A program made the position numbers and the translations under genes. A model generated the notes under the pieces. It saw only the letters and a list, made by a program, of their open reading frames with translations, searched no databases and was not told the origin of the DNA. Of a DNA stretch of 64,000 bases, positions 1-48,648 are shown piece by piece. How positions within the stretch are numbered: the first letter of the stretch is position 1; each line of letters starts with the position of its first letter. The stretch spans positions 41,998 to 105,997 of the forward strand of contig VWPU01002897.1 in assembly GCA_013398955.1 (NCBI GenBank). Direction: 5' to 3'. This DNA is from Callaeas wilsoni (Eukaryota > Chordata > Aves > Passeriformes > Callaeidae).

Positions 1-3000
1 AAATTCTCAGAATTAGTAAGCATGGCTGTTGAGGAAATGGCATCATTGCACTATTGTGCAATGTTGGACTAACAGTGATTATAAGCAAATAAAAAGGCTG
101 AGCTAATGTTGTTTCTTGAAGCCTTTAATGGTTTATCAGCTGTCATTGTTGGAAAGAGTATTTTCTGTATTTTTTCCTAATGTTGCAAAAGTGGCTATTG
201 AAATCTGAATGTGATGTGGTCCGTTCGCAGTGAAGACAAAAATTCACCGTAGTAAGATATAACTGCATTGGTCTCCAAGCACAGGGTAGTGGTCATGAAT
301 ATATAAAAGTAGGGAAGAAGTAAAACGTCTTCCTGTTCTGAGTATGGTGATGTACTATAAAGTACATCTTGCTGGAAATGCTACAGTCTGAAAGATTTAA
401 GATATGTACAGTATTCTCTAACATGTATTGTAGACTTACCAAGCCAGCTTTAAACACATTTATGTAGACAGTAGTAACTAAGTTTGAAAGTGGGAGCTGG
501 TAGGCATTTTTTCCCAAACTGGCCCTTGTTCTTGAGGACTGCTGCACTATTCTTGCTGGTGTCAGCTGGAGTCATGGATTGTAGTGCAACTTCATTGGAT
601 AATCTGGTTGTATAGCAAATGTTTGTAGTGTTCTAGTGAGGAAACAAAAAATATTTTATTAATAGGAAATCTCTTTTCAATTTTGTGTGATTTGAAAACT
701 CAGTATAATACTTCAGGTGTGCTTCTGGTCATTTTCCTGAACTATGTTCTTCCAAGAAATCAAAAAATGCTTGTCAGTATCAAATTAATAAGCAAATTTA
801 AGCAATTTTGAAATTACCAAGTTGTTTGAAAATCAAATATTTCATGCAATGATTAAAAAAAAAATCTCATTTGGAATGGCTTGCTATATTTTTGACCAGC
901 AAAACTTTAGCTGAAGTTTTAGTATGACTTTTTCCAAATTGCTAATTTCATCTTGGATGGAGTGTAGGTTTGAATTCCAAGGAGGCATTTGTGGAAATAA
1001 AGAGTGCATATGCATGGCCCTAGGTATGTTTGGCCATTTTCTGTCAAAAGTGACCTCATATCTTGGATATTCAGCTTAAAATTCCTCAGAGTTTATTTTT
1101 GAAGGATCGATGCATTCACACTTTCATCTGTGTCTGCTTGGAAAATCAAACCTTAAGTGTTTATCTAGGAGTCCTCCTTATCACTTATATTTTAAACACT
1201 GCAGTAAATATCGGCTGCACAGTGGAAAGGAGGACTCATTTTACCAGTACGCCTGGTGGTTGGCGTCCCACAGTGCGAGTGCCCCACACGCTCCTTTGCA
1301 GGGCGGCTGCAAAGAACAGTGTCATTTATTCCTCTTGAGTTAACCAACAGGACACACCACACAAAAATAGCATCCAAGCTACTGCGTCCATCAGGGTTGT
1401 CCACCAAGTACTCATGGTTTATTGTCTTTCTCCTTGTGTGGCAATGAGTTTGACTGTTGTGAATTCTTTCCTAGCGTGCGGCGAGAAGGAATCTCTGACC
1501 TGGGCAGTCGGATGGCCCCAGCTGGAGCAGGCTTGCTGCTGCATTACACAACAGCCAGGATAGCAAGTAACACGTACTTCATGCAAGTTTTAGTTAGCTA
1601 ATACTGACAGGGCATCTCGCTTGAGCTTAAAAGTGCCACCAGTCTACAGGTTTTTGTTCTAGATGGCATTTTAGGCAAGGGAAATTCTTCGTGATGAAGG
1701 AAAGAGACTAAATGTAGGCGTTAAAGTACTTCTCACCAGTGGAGTAGTTGAAAAGAGCTGGTCTGTGCGGGCGAAATGTCCTGCTAGTTTCTTGGTTTGA
1801 AAACTTTCACATTGGTGTTTCTTGTGAGTGTGGTGCTTCCAAAAGGCAACACAAATCAGGTCATAATTTTATAAATCCTTGTCACTGAGACTGTTAGTAT
1901 GCCCATATCTATTGTCCCTGTGGAATGTTCCCTTTCACCATTATATTTCTCTCTCTTTGTTGCTCAGCTTGCTTAGCTGTGTTTCGTTTGAAAGTGTGCT
2001 GATGTGTGTGGTTTGGTTACTGTCCTCCCACACAGGGCACAGCATGCTTCAATTAACCTTTCCAGCCCACAGCAGCTTCCACTGACCACGAGTATGAATC
2101 TGACTATGAGCTTATGAACATTAAATTTCTTTATGCTTTAGCATCTTTATTGTTTGCTCATGTTTGCTGTATGGATGACAGTTCACAGCAATAAATAGTT
2201 TACATTGGATTTTGCATTTTCAAAAGGCAAAGGCTAAATCCTGGTCCCTGAGGTTAACCTGCATGTGTTTGGGTGAACAGGAGTCTGCAGTGTTAGAGTG
2301 GAGGACAAGAAGGGGGAGAGTTTGGGCTGCAATGCCCATTAGCTCTGGAACTGCTGCACGGAGCATATTGGAGTAGGCACATCGCTTACCTATTTATTAG
2401 CGTGCAGAAACCATTTGCTTCTACAGAGAAGGCAAATAATAGTTCCCTGAGGGAAAACATTTAAGGGTCTTAGCTAGAAGGATGCTTCTGTGGAGTCAGG
2501 TAGAAGGCAGCTTCTGAGGAGCTGGACTTGGGAGGTTCAGAATGCTCTTGTCTTCAGTGGCAGTAGTGGTATTTGCCATTAGGATCAGACTTGTGTGAAA
2601 ACTTTCTTGCATAAACAGAACTGTTACAACTGATAAAAACCAACCAGGATATAAATGAAAAGAGCAGAAAAAAAACCTGAACATTTTGGGGGGTTGCTCA
2701 TTCTGAAAGTCTTTTCCTAAGGAAAAAAGGGCCTTCTGTAAGGGTTGTGTTTGGTTCTTGTAATTTGAATATAGAGGAGACAGAAGCTACTGAAATTACA
2801 GTGGTGATATTTTAAGGAAGGAAAAATAAAAGCTCTGGGGCCCACTGTGAAGCTGTAGGTTTCAGGGTAAAATTGTGTAGCTTCATTGCAACACTAGTAT
2901 TGTGCAAATACTTCCTTTGGAGCATAACATTATAGAGTACCAAAATGTTATGTTACCTACTTTCCTTTTTAAACAGAAGATTAATTCATTCCACTGTTGT

Positions 3001-4258
3001 TTATTCCTGTAGTGCTTATCCTTTATTATTTTTAAAATAATTACCCTGATTTATGCGGTTTCCTTAGTCATTGCATAGGCGATTTAGTTATTTTATATAA
3101 ATGAAAGCACAATTCAGTATTAAAATGCTTCTGATCACTTCACTGGTTACTCTTGTTTTTTAATGTAAGCTAAATAGCTTCTGAAATGAGTAGGTTCGCA
3201 GAGCTTTTTTTTGTTCCATGTCACAGGTCATAATGATAGAGCTTTCTTAAAATACTTGCAGGTGAAAACTGTTCAAGTTGGAGACATAATGTAAAGCTAT
3301 TCATGTGAATGTCAGCAGCTTAACAGATGCGAGGGAATGCTCACTTGTAAAGGGCAATTCATAAAGAAAACTTTAGTTGTAAAAAAAAAGTTGGTTATGT
3401 TGTAGTAATGATTCCCTGTTTTCTATAATGTCTACTGAAAGAAAAGTCAGATATAAAATGAGAATCTGCAGTAATTATTTTTATACAATAATTTTGATTT
3501 TTATGAGATAGAACAAATGAGATGTAGATGAAGTTGAAAAGCACAGGTTGCAGTTGTTGAGATGTAGACAAGGCATGGATGAGAATATTAACCTTATGAC
3601 TAGACAGGAGTGGATGAGTCTTAAAGGTCTTAAGAAGGAAAAACTGGAAAATAGATGAGAGAAGGCTAAAGAAGGCCTAGTTTTTTTTAAAGTGTGCAGA
3701 AGAGAAGCTGAGAGACTTTAATCTATGAAGATAATTTAGAGAAAAATGCAGGAAAAACCAGGCTTGTTGAAGGTTCCTGGAAGATGCAGAAATGGCACAT
3801 CAGCCAACAAAAAACCAAAACAAAATAAAGAAAAAAACCAAAATAATCTCAGACTTGTCTATGCTCTGTCTGCCATGGGGTAACAAGTCTTGTGGATAGC
3901 AGAGAGCAGCAGATACCTTGTGTTTTCATCCCAGTAAGGGTTTTTTGACACTGCTGAATGAGACGTTTTCACATGTCAGCATTAGAAATTACCTACGTGA
4001 ACCTCTTGTAAATCTGATTGCAGAGCACATGGGAAGCTGATGCTGTGTTGAATAGGCATCGGTGGCTTGTTGGAGAGCCTTGAATGGAGTGTCCTGTTCT
4101 GCGTTTTAGTATATGCACTAGTGATACTTGTTGGAATAAAAGCTTGTTGAGTTCTTAGGCGAGATAAAACTTGAAGGGGTTGCGAGTATTTTGAAAAACA
4201 AGTCTAGAAATTCATGTGGTATATTGGGATTAGGCATGTGGTGGGTTTGATTGTTTGC

Positions 4259-4277
4259 TTTTTTTTTTTTTTTTTTT
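4259..4277 (+). repeat. poly(T) run
   Basis: Nineteen consecutive T. It could be the A-tail of a minus-strand retroposed sequence or simple slippage. No recognisable element body was seen next to it. Confidence 0.8.
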
Positions 4278-7200
4278 AGACTGCAATGCAGTGTGAACAA
4301 GTGAAAAAGGCAGGAATGCTGTAATGTTCAGATACAGAATGGCAATAAGTAGCCAAATGTCAGGCTGTCCCCGGCAGGACCTGGGTTACAGGATAGTGAA
4401 TCATAAACTGGATATGCATCAATGATACCTTGTTGCTGTGCAAAAGAGAAATGTTACATTAGGATGAAAAAACATAAAATCCTTATAATTGCATAATAAG
4501 GCATCAGCTGCAGTGCTGCATCAGGTTTGGGGAAGTAAGTTTCAAGGAAGATGTAGATCTGCCTATGAGGTTCAGGGCAGGAGCAGCAGGAAGGATGCAC
4601 TTCCCAAAAGCCAGTGATGAAGGGTTGGTAAGTGGAACAGCAATTGTTTAAAGCAGAGAGATGAACTGGAATCTCAAAAGACAAAAAAGCCCTCTCAGCT
4701 CTGTAGTTGTGGAGTCCATCATCTGAACCTTGAGCTACAGCAGCTGGTGCCTCGGCTGGGTGACCTCTTGGTCATGTCTTCAGCTCTGGTCGCTCGCTGT
4801 GATGCCTGTGGACTTGGGCTCTCCTCTCTTCGTGGCTCAAGTTGTCCAAGTCTGGTGTTCAGACAGCGTGGAGGCTGAGTTAGGGCTGAATGCAAGGTGT
4901 CTCTCACCCAGCAGCCAGAGGGTGGTCCTGAGCAGGGAGAAAACAGGGCAGAAATGCTACAGCTGGGCCAGGAAGACTGAGAGCTCTGTGAGTGTGGACT
5001 TCACAAAAAAACAAGAAGAGAAGACTTGTCTGAAAAAACTTGAAGAGGTATGACAGTTATTTTGACAGCTGAAAGGTTGTAGGTTATTTAAGGCCTGATA
5101 TGGATGGAGACCTGGCTGATTTATTGTGTGTCCTTTACTTTTATGAGGTTGCAGCAATGTATCATAACTGCAGTTGTGTGCCTTTGACTGGCTGCCTCTC
5201 CTTCCAGGAGAAGAGTAAGTTACAGATGATGCATTGTAGTCATGGTCAGGAAGTTGTATCAGTGCTATGACAGAGAATTTATTTTTGTGCTTTTTGGTCT
5301 CTCCAGTGCTGGTCATTGACATCTGCTGAGCAGCCAGGCAATCGTAATGGATTCTCAGTTTCTTAATTTGCAAGACAAGGTTTAAAACTTTCTTCTTCTC
5401 AATTATTTTTATATTTTTTTTCCCCTTTAGATTCTTCCTAGCAGTCAGATATTGAATCAGGTCAGACTAGATCAGAATAGTAATCACCTCTTGCTTTTCA
5501 TATCAATTATAGCCATTTTCGAAAGGTAAATAGAAATACTTGATACTTGCTTTTCTTAATAATTTTAAAAAATAATTGAAAGGAAAAAGGCATTCTTCAA
5601 TGTATTTGGAAAATATAGGAATGGAAAATGTGGCCATCTAACACCTAGCTACAGTAATTATATTTGCATAATCAGTAATTGCTTGCCTCAAGAGAGAACT
5701 GCAGAAGAATCCAGTCAGTGCTTCTTATTAATAAATGGCAATACTATTAAAAGAAACAAAACCCAAAAACTCGAAAGCCCAACCTCCCTCCCTGCAAAGA
5801 ACTCAAAAATGAGAATACCCTTACACTTGGCTCTGGAGCATAGCCTATCAGAGCAGCTGTCTATAGGCAGTGTTGGCTTAGCCAGGCTTTTCGTGGTTTT
5901 GCACAGTTAAAGAGCAGCTCCATAAAAGGAGATAAAAGTAGTGCTGTGACCTGCTACACCTGTGAGAGCACAAGCTCCATGGGTCACATGCTGATGATCT
6001 CAGGATTTCCTACATGAGGGTAAGCATGGAAGAAAGAAATAATACGAACAACAAGGAAAGAGAGAGCATGGAGGAGACAAAAATCTAGGTATTTCTTTCC
6101 AGCTGGGCTGACTTATGCATGTTTTCATTGAGGCTTTTTTCGCCAAATCTAATGTCCTTTGTATTGTTCAACAGCCCCACATACACACATACTTCTGTGA
6201 GGGTAAGCAGTGCAATATGTTCATCAGCAAAGAGGAAATAAACTGAAGAAATACTTTTATCTGATAGCAAGGATATGGGCTTCTGAAGCTGTAAGGCTTC
6301 TGTATTTAGCAGTGGAGTAATTTCAAATGTACAGAGGATCAGCTGCTTGATTGTACACCTATCTAACACTTGGGTATTTCTTGTCTTAATGTATTCTAAG
6401 ATTTTTTTTTTTAAGGACTTGTGTAATCCTGTATTTGTTCTGTATCTGACAACATAGGTCTAGTGTTATGACTTCTTCATATTACTGTTTAGTATGCTAA
6501 AATAAAGAAGAATAGCTTACTCTTTTTGGATTGTGTGGAAACAAGACTTGTCCATCTCCATTGTGAGCAAGGAGCAGGACTTCTAAAACTGTAAATCAAT
6601 ATTTTGAAGCATAGGTAAATATGAAATATGTATGGCATTTTGAAAAGCTTTGTATAGTAGTTTCTGTATAGGCACTTCCCTTTTGTTATTTTCAGCAAGA
6701 AGATACATTGAAAAAGAAAACCCACAACAAAACCCCAACCTTTAGCGTGACTTTGAAGCACATATTTTATCTATTTGTTTTCCTTATTGGGATTTAGTAT
6801 TTTTATACCTTTATTACTGTTCTAACCATATTTGCTTCAATAGGCCTCCCTCTAGAGGCATATATCTATCTTTAGTAAAGGAGTGGACCAGGTTTGATAG
6901 GTCCCTTTTTTTCACTGACCTGTGATTTTTCCAAATCCTCTGTGAATACTTGTATCCCATTCTGACAGCATGCATGAATATTCTGGTAAAATGCTGCTAC
7001 TTCTACAATAAATCTAACGTTTTTCTACTGTGTTAGCCATCTTCCATCTCAAAAAAAAGAATCTTTAAAAATGTCCCTGTGCTTCCCACACTTTGGCATT
7101 CCACGATTAGCCATTATGGTAATTTTGTCTCTTTGTAGCAGAGGTCACCAGCTGGAAAGAGTGGTTATGGTTGAATTTCTCAGGGCTGGCTCATGCCTGC

Positions 7201-8411
7201 ATCTCTATTTCCCAGCTGCTTCAGGACATGAGCTCTGCCTTGATGCTGCGTTTTGTGTCTGTGGTATGACTGGGTATAGAGCCCACAGAACCCATTTGCC
7301 TGTAGAATTAATGCAACACAGTTATGGTGTGCAAGGTGTCCTATTATTATAAAGGGAAATCATTTAAGTAGGGAGGAGGGAACAGTTGCAGTTGTCTCTT
7401 TAGCATTTTTCTTGAGTCATTCTTTCCTGCTTCTGTGCACCATAGTTTATTAATGAGTAATGGTCAGCTAAAACAGAGCTGCACGCTTGGCAGTTTGAAG
7501 ACTGGTGGCCATTAATAACTGTTGCTTCTGATGTGATCTGAAAATGTCTTGACCAGTAGCTTTGTATTTAATGTCACATATGCAAGGGGTTTTTTTTAAT
7601 CTCTAAAATATGCAAAACTGAAAAATCTTCCCTGACGTTAGGTTTAATGGAGTGGATTGACTTGTAAGGTGGATCAGCTTTGAGTAAGCTTAATTTAGCA
7701 TCTTGTAGTGAAGCAAACTGAGCCACCCTAAATCATGAAAGCATACAAAGATAGGACTTGGGAAATACAATTGCTAGAATGATGTGCTGTACATCAGGGG
7801 ATTTCCTTTATGTTTTTCCCCCCAAATGTTAGATGGTTATCTAGCTGGATTCCTGTCCCGTGTCCTCTGAGTGAGCACTCACTGAATGCCAGAATTGGCC
7901 TGAAAATGTCTGAGCCTAGGAGGAGGGACATTCAGATAAAATAGTAGTGTGTTCCTCTAAGGAATTTCTGTGATTCTGGGTACAAACCCCTCCAATATGT
8001 ATTGTCCATCTGTCCTGCAACCTCAGTTAAGCAGCAGGTGGGATCCAAGCAGTATGAGTACCCCTCTGGACACAGAAAGCAGGGTAGATAAGTTATGGGA
8101 GTGGTAAGTGTTTCTTCTTCTTCTTTGCATGTTGTTGTGCAAGAAGGACATCTGGAGAGGTGTCTTCAGCACAGTTATGTGGAGTGTTGAATTCTGGGCA
8201 TCATGAAAAGGCTCATCTCATTTGGATCCTCCTGTTCTGCCTTGGCTAATCTGGCAGCCCTGAAACACCAGGCCAGCCTCACAGTGGCAAGGAGAGGGAG
8301 AAGCACTACTGCCTGTTCTGCCAAGTGGTCTAGATTTCAGTAACAACTTTTGGCTTTTGCATGTTGAATGTATGTTTTACTTTAGGGAGTCAATGTTCAA
8401 GTAAGGGGATA

Positions 8412-8450
8412 CCACAGAATCATAGAATCTCTTGAGTTTGGAAGTGACCA
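8412..8450 (-). mobile_element. CR1 LINE 3'-end fragment
   Basis: The stretch reads CAGAATCATAGAATC followed by a degraded TTTGGAAGTGACC. This is the reverse complement of the CR1 3' terminus (GGTC...CCAA...GATTCTATGATTCTG). Only about 40 bases survive. Confidence 0.65.
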
Positions 8451-10033
8451 ACATAAAATAAACAGAAGACTTAAAATGATTTCTTTTTGGTAAAAAAATC
8501 CAGGGTTGCGTACTTGGTACAAAATTGGTTTTCAGTGTTACATGATAAACCTTTGTAGTACAGCTCACGATAATGTTTTTGATTTTACTTTTTTTCTTTA
8601 TGGTTGATTAAAGTGCCTAACTCCCCCATATATTCCCCTTAAAAAACCCACCTCTCTTGGGTATGTTGGTTTTTCTGGTATTAAATAACAGTTGCAGCTT
8701 TATCTGAACTTATCCCTTGTCATTCTTCCTGACGCTGACCATGATGTACATGAGTTCTTGATGCATGTTTTCTCTGCACTAATCTACATAAGAGACAGAG
8801 TGCTAAATGCTAAATGCATTTTAGATGCTGATGAAACTTCATCAGTAATTAACTATAGTGTTTCCAGGGTGATGGAATTGTAACTGCTGTATTTGAAGTT
8901 GTTCTTTGCTTCTGTTTACAAGACTGTGCTTTCAGTTGCTTGTGATTGTACCAGACTTCTGCTATTTGGGCTAAAATTTCCATCCCCAAGAGAGAAGCTG
9001 AGTAAGGATTGGCATGTATTAAATAATTCAGTAATTGCTCATTATTTCCACATTATGTGAACAGTGTCAGTCTTTCATAAGACTTACTCTGGACTGGATG
9101 CTCTGGATGTGCTTGGCAAATCAATTTTTTTGTGTATATTAGTTCAGTATCAGCCATGAGCTGCTACTGCTTTTGTTTTGTTCCAGATTCCAGTAGAAAC
9201 TTCCTGTCCTATTAGAGATTTGGTTCTCCCAAAACTGGAGGTGGCACTATACAGTCTTCCTGTAGACTTCAGTGTGGACTAAAGCCCAGTACACCTGCCT
9301 CTCATGATCAGCTGCTCTTCCAAGGGGCTGCCTTTCCAGCGGGTTGAACTGCACTGTCTTTCCATGCACTGGGCAGCACCTGCTGAGCACCCGTGCTGTC
9401 TTTAAATTCTCATAATTATCAGTGTAGGTGACTAAATCTTCTCTGATTAAGTCTGTGCTTTTGACTTTGCTTCTCTGGGCTTCTGCTAGCCTTGTTCAAA
9501 GAAGTTCCTTCAATACAGACCCCAGTTTGGTCCAGGGTTACATCTGTATCTTCTGCTTTCTGTCTTGTCAGGGACTTGTGTTGCCTGTGTAGCATCCAAA
9601 TTTCTCTGGAAACTTAGTGGAACGCAGCAAAAGCCTCCCTATGTTGGGAGCACTTCAGCAACAGAACAAGGGAGCAGATGAGATGATACCGGTTTTAAAA
9701 ATAATTTAAACTCAGCAAGGGGGGCACCCTTCTTTTTTCATAAGTTATTTTTTGTAAAGAAGAGTATATTAAACCTATGATTACGTCTGATTGGAAACTT
9801 TCTATGTAAAGAATTGGTACTTTTCACTAAGCAAATTTACTGTACTCAGTGCGTTTTCACAAGTGCAGATCTTTATACCCTCAGTTTTCAAACAACTTCT
9901 CCAGTTAAAGTGACATAAAGTGGCATCACTGTTATAAGTGGAAAAGAAATCAAGATGTCTCTGCTAGAAAAAAAAAAGATAATTAGATAAATTGGTTGTC
10001 TTTTTACAAATGTTTTCTTCTTTTCTCTTATAG

Positions 10034-25967
<15,934 letters not shown>

Positions 25968-26990
25968 AAAAAGGCAACAGCAGCACAAGCAGAGGAAATA
26001 AGGCACTTCCCAGAGATATGTGGCTTCATAGTTTCTTTTTAAGAGCTTGATCCTGTAAGCTATTGGGTGCCACTAAACAATGTGGGGAGCCCATAATATC
26101 TGATCCACTCCAGAACAAGGAGAGTTTCACATGATGTTGGGAAATGAGCACAGTATCTTCAGCAATATTAGCAATCTCTATATTTTCTCTGAAAAGTCAG
26201 CATTGCATAGCTGTAAAATTGAGCTCTTTATGGAGGGAGAAAATGTGGCCAGAGGCCAGGAACCTCATTTGCATTTAGTGGGTTGAGTTCATGTACATAC
26301 AGTCCACGTTTTTGGGTTTCCCTTTACATGGGTAGTAGCATTAGTCGTGGTTTGCATGCTTAGAAATGGAAGGTATCTATAAATGGCTTTTTACTGACAC
26401 TGAAATGTTTCCAGAGATTCTCCAGAAACATTATTTTTCTTGGTTGATGGGCGTTTATCAAGAAGACGAAATGCGCCTCTTTCATTTGCACATAGTAAGT
26501 TGTTACCAGCACAGCCCTCAATTTAGCATAACACTCTAAAAGCTCTGCTTCATGAGCCGTGGTGTGCCTGGAGTCATCGTAAGCTTGGTTTACCAGAGAC
26601 CTCCCATGCTTAGTCTTCATGTTGCTAATGAAAAAGAAGTCCAAGTTTCAGCACAACTGGCTGCCAGTGAATCATAGTATCATGTTTTGGCTTAATTATA
26701 AAATAATTTATATGTTGTACGTACTGTAAATATATAAATGGAATGCATTTATTTATATAAAATGGGAGGAGTTTGTCTTGAAATGTTCAAGCACAAATTT
26801 GTCCTGCCTTCACTAAAACACACAATTCTATACAGGGGGTTGTAAATGAAAGAAATTCTCGAGTGTGTTTAAGAAGGGCTTGTGTTTCTGTCTGTTGTCT
26901 GTACATACAGTGATCTAACCTTTCTGTTCATAACAGAAGATGTCATACTGCATGTGTGTGTAAATAAACTGAATGTTAACTATTGTTTGG
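25968..26990 (+). other. TEC: TEC 3' UTR
   Basis: About 1 kb from the stop to just past AATAAA at 26963-26968. It contains an octamer ATTTGCAT near 26267, a Pumilio-type TGTAAATA at 26725-26732 and an AU-rich ATTTATTTA at 26747-26755. A second TGTAAATA at 26959-26966 overlaps the poly(A) signal. The cleavage site is inferred. Confidence 0.75.
26963..26968 (+). terminator. TEC: TEC poly(A) signal AATAAA
   Basis: Canonical hexamer, about 1 kb after the stop codon, followed by a GT-rich stretch. It is the best candidate for the TEC mRNA end. Confidence 0.7.
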
Positions 26991-27080
26991 AACCAACTAA
27001 TTTGTAGCCTATGATTTACTGTCAGTGCATCATAAGTCAAACTAATTGTTCACATGAATATGGCATTATGGTAGTGCATG

Positions 27081-27180
27081 TATATATATATATATGTATA
27101 TATACATGTATACTTATATAGATATATACATTTTGGTATGTATACATACACTCTCTCTTCATATATATATACACACATAT
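27081..27180 (+). repeat. TA/CA-rich microsatellite
   Basis: Repeated TA, TATG and TACA units (GTATATATATATATATG, TATACATGTATACTTATATA, CATATATATATACACACATAT). Parts are self-complementary and could form hairpins. Confidence 0.85.
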
Positions 27181-28722
27181 GGTAGAATGAATACATATTT
27201 AAATGAATTTGGCCATGATGAAATGTTCAGAATTACCTGAACTCTCCTTGGAAGTTACATGCCCTGTCCCCTCTGCTGGAGGCTAACATCTCCAGAGTCT
27301 TACTGAAGCCTACTTCACTTAACCTAACTTTGTAGAAGTGCATATGGGGAGTATTTGCACTCCAGTTTCGCTGTAGTCACCTTCTGAGTAGCTCTGTTAA
27401 ATGTTTTCATTTTCTTTTGTTACTTGTGCTGTTGTGCCGTAGCACAGTGTGCCATAGCTATAGTGTAATAGCAAATAGATTGCACAAAAAGGTTTTTTTG
27501 CAAGTAGACAGAGACAAGTATGATGAAGTTTATTTCCAATGAAATTATTAAGAGTAACAATAGCTAGCTTTATAAATTCCATCATTCTTGCATTTGAGTA
27601 TTTCAGTAATTGATTTTAGAAATGTTTAGATCCCCACACTGCTTTGCTTAATGTTTACATTTATGTTCAAAAGAAGGAAGCCTCTTCTTTCTTGGAAGAA
27701 GTGCTTTCCTTTTCTCATGCTATTCTATTGAAAAGCTACAGGCTGCCAGAAAAGGTTCAAATGCCTATTGCCTTTTTCTTAATGACAAAGTCTCAGAAGA
27801 TTATTCCAACCATGCAAACCAACCTGTCAGATTGTTGAGTCCAAGACCACTCTCCAATCAATACCAACAGCAGATATCGTTAAAACAGAAAATCTAGGGC
27901 TTTCTACTCTACCTAGTAGAAAAAGTAGTGGAAAAAGCAATGTGGAACACTTAAGGTAAGCCAAGCACATCTTTCCTTCCCTAACTACTCCTTTGAACCC
28001 CACTTTCTCTAAGATCGTCCTAAGTATGGTGTTGCTAAATCTTTCGACAATACATCATGTCGTAAGTAATGTTTCCCTTAAAACCCTAATGAAACTTAGG
28101 AAAATCAGAAGATTAATTGCTTGCAATGAACCTTAAGCCTATTTCTTTGCAATAATTAAATATTTATCATTAATTTGTATAATAAAACACATCCTAACTG
28201 TGTGAACTTTTGGCAGCAGTTTTCTCAGTGGAGTGCGTGCTTTGAATCTGACCCTTTCACCTGCCTCTTCCCTGTACCTGAAGATAATTTCTGCCTACTT
28301 GGTATTGGGCTTGATACTTAGGATGTCAGGAGCTCTGAGGCACCCAGTTTCTAGATGAATTCCTTTTTTTACTTGAACGTAGCCTTAGATGGCTAATTTT
28401 AGCAAGGATCAGAACACCTCTGGAGACAGCTGTTCTGCTGACTTTCCTTATATCTTCAAAGGTGGGTTGAAATGCTGTACCATCCTTTCTTCTGGATGAG
28501 CTCACTCACCTTTAAGCAACTTCAGCCCTTCCTCGCATTTTTGTTATAACTGAATTTTTTCAAATGTTGGGGTAAATCCATCTTTGTTTACAAATTTACA
28601 AATGTTTGTAAATCCATCTGAACAAAAACAAATGCTGTGATTTACATCTGCTGTGGCTTTTTAACTTATTTTTTTAAAGAAATACTTAGACCTAGTGATA
28701 ACAGTTTAGTAACTTTTTTTCC

Positions 28723-28730
28723 TATAAAAT
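28723..28730 (+). promoter_or_regulatory. TXK: candidate TATA box of TXK
   Basis: TATAAAAT lies about 208 bases before the TXK ATG, which would put a start site near 28755 and give a 5' UTR of roughly 180 nt. It is a motif match in AT-rich DNA, so the evidence is weak. Confidence 0.35.
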
Positions 28731-28886
28731 GCTTGATACTAGAAAGCAGACCATTTTTTCTCCTTCTACTCTTTGGGGCTTTTTTTTTAAAACAAAAGGT
28801 AAGTAGGCGTGGTCAAGCAATATTTGTGGTTTACCATGCTTCGTGTCAGGGCTCAGAGCTCAGTTTGGGCTGTTTCACTGGCACAG

Positions 28887-28931
28887 ATGATGAAGAGAGG
28901 TTTGCATTTTCATTTTAACATGAACGGATAA
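28887..28931 (+). promoter_or_regulatory. TXK: upstream ORF in TXK leader
   Basis: ATG-ATG-AAG through TAA, 14 codons, with the stop six bases before the TXK start codon. If the leader begins upstream of 28887, this uORF would influence initiation at the main ATG. Transcription start is not shown by the sequence. Confidence 0.5.
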
Positions 28932-28937
28932 CCAGAC

Positions 28938-48648
<19,711 letters not shown>

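Larger units (their letters stand above)
1..10033 (+). other. TEC: TEC intron, 5' part of window
   Basis: No coding exon recognised. The preceding TEC coding exon, which in the family carries the start Met and the KRSQQKK-type PH beginning, was looked for and not found, so it should lie left of position 1. Contents: AT-rich intron, a T19 run at 4259-4277, a CR1 fragment near 8412, and GC-richer patches at about 1200-1340, 4700-4950 and 9200-9660 that I cannot identify. Confidence 0.7.
26991..28937 (+). other. TEC-TXK intergenic region and TXK 5' UTR
   Basis: Under 2 kb separates the TEC end from the TXK start codon, so the proximal TXK promoter is expected here. Contents are the TA-rich microsatellite (27081-27180), a TATA-like motif (28723) and a uORF (28887). 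No other gene was seen. Confidence 0.7.

Noticed and set aside
4730..5053. Possible missing first coding exon of TEC
   Set aside because: The frame lacks the KRSQQKK and KERLF features of the PH start and does not end at a donor in the right phase.
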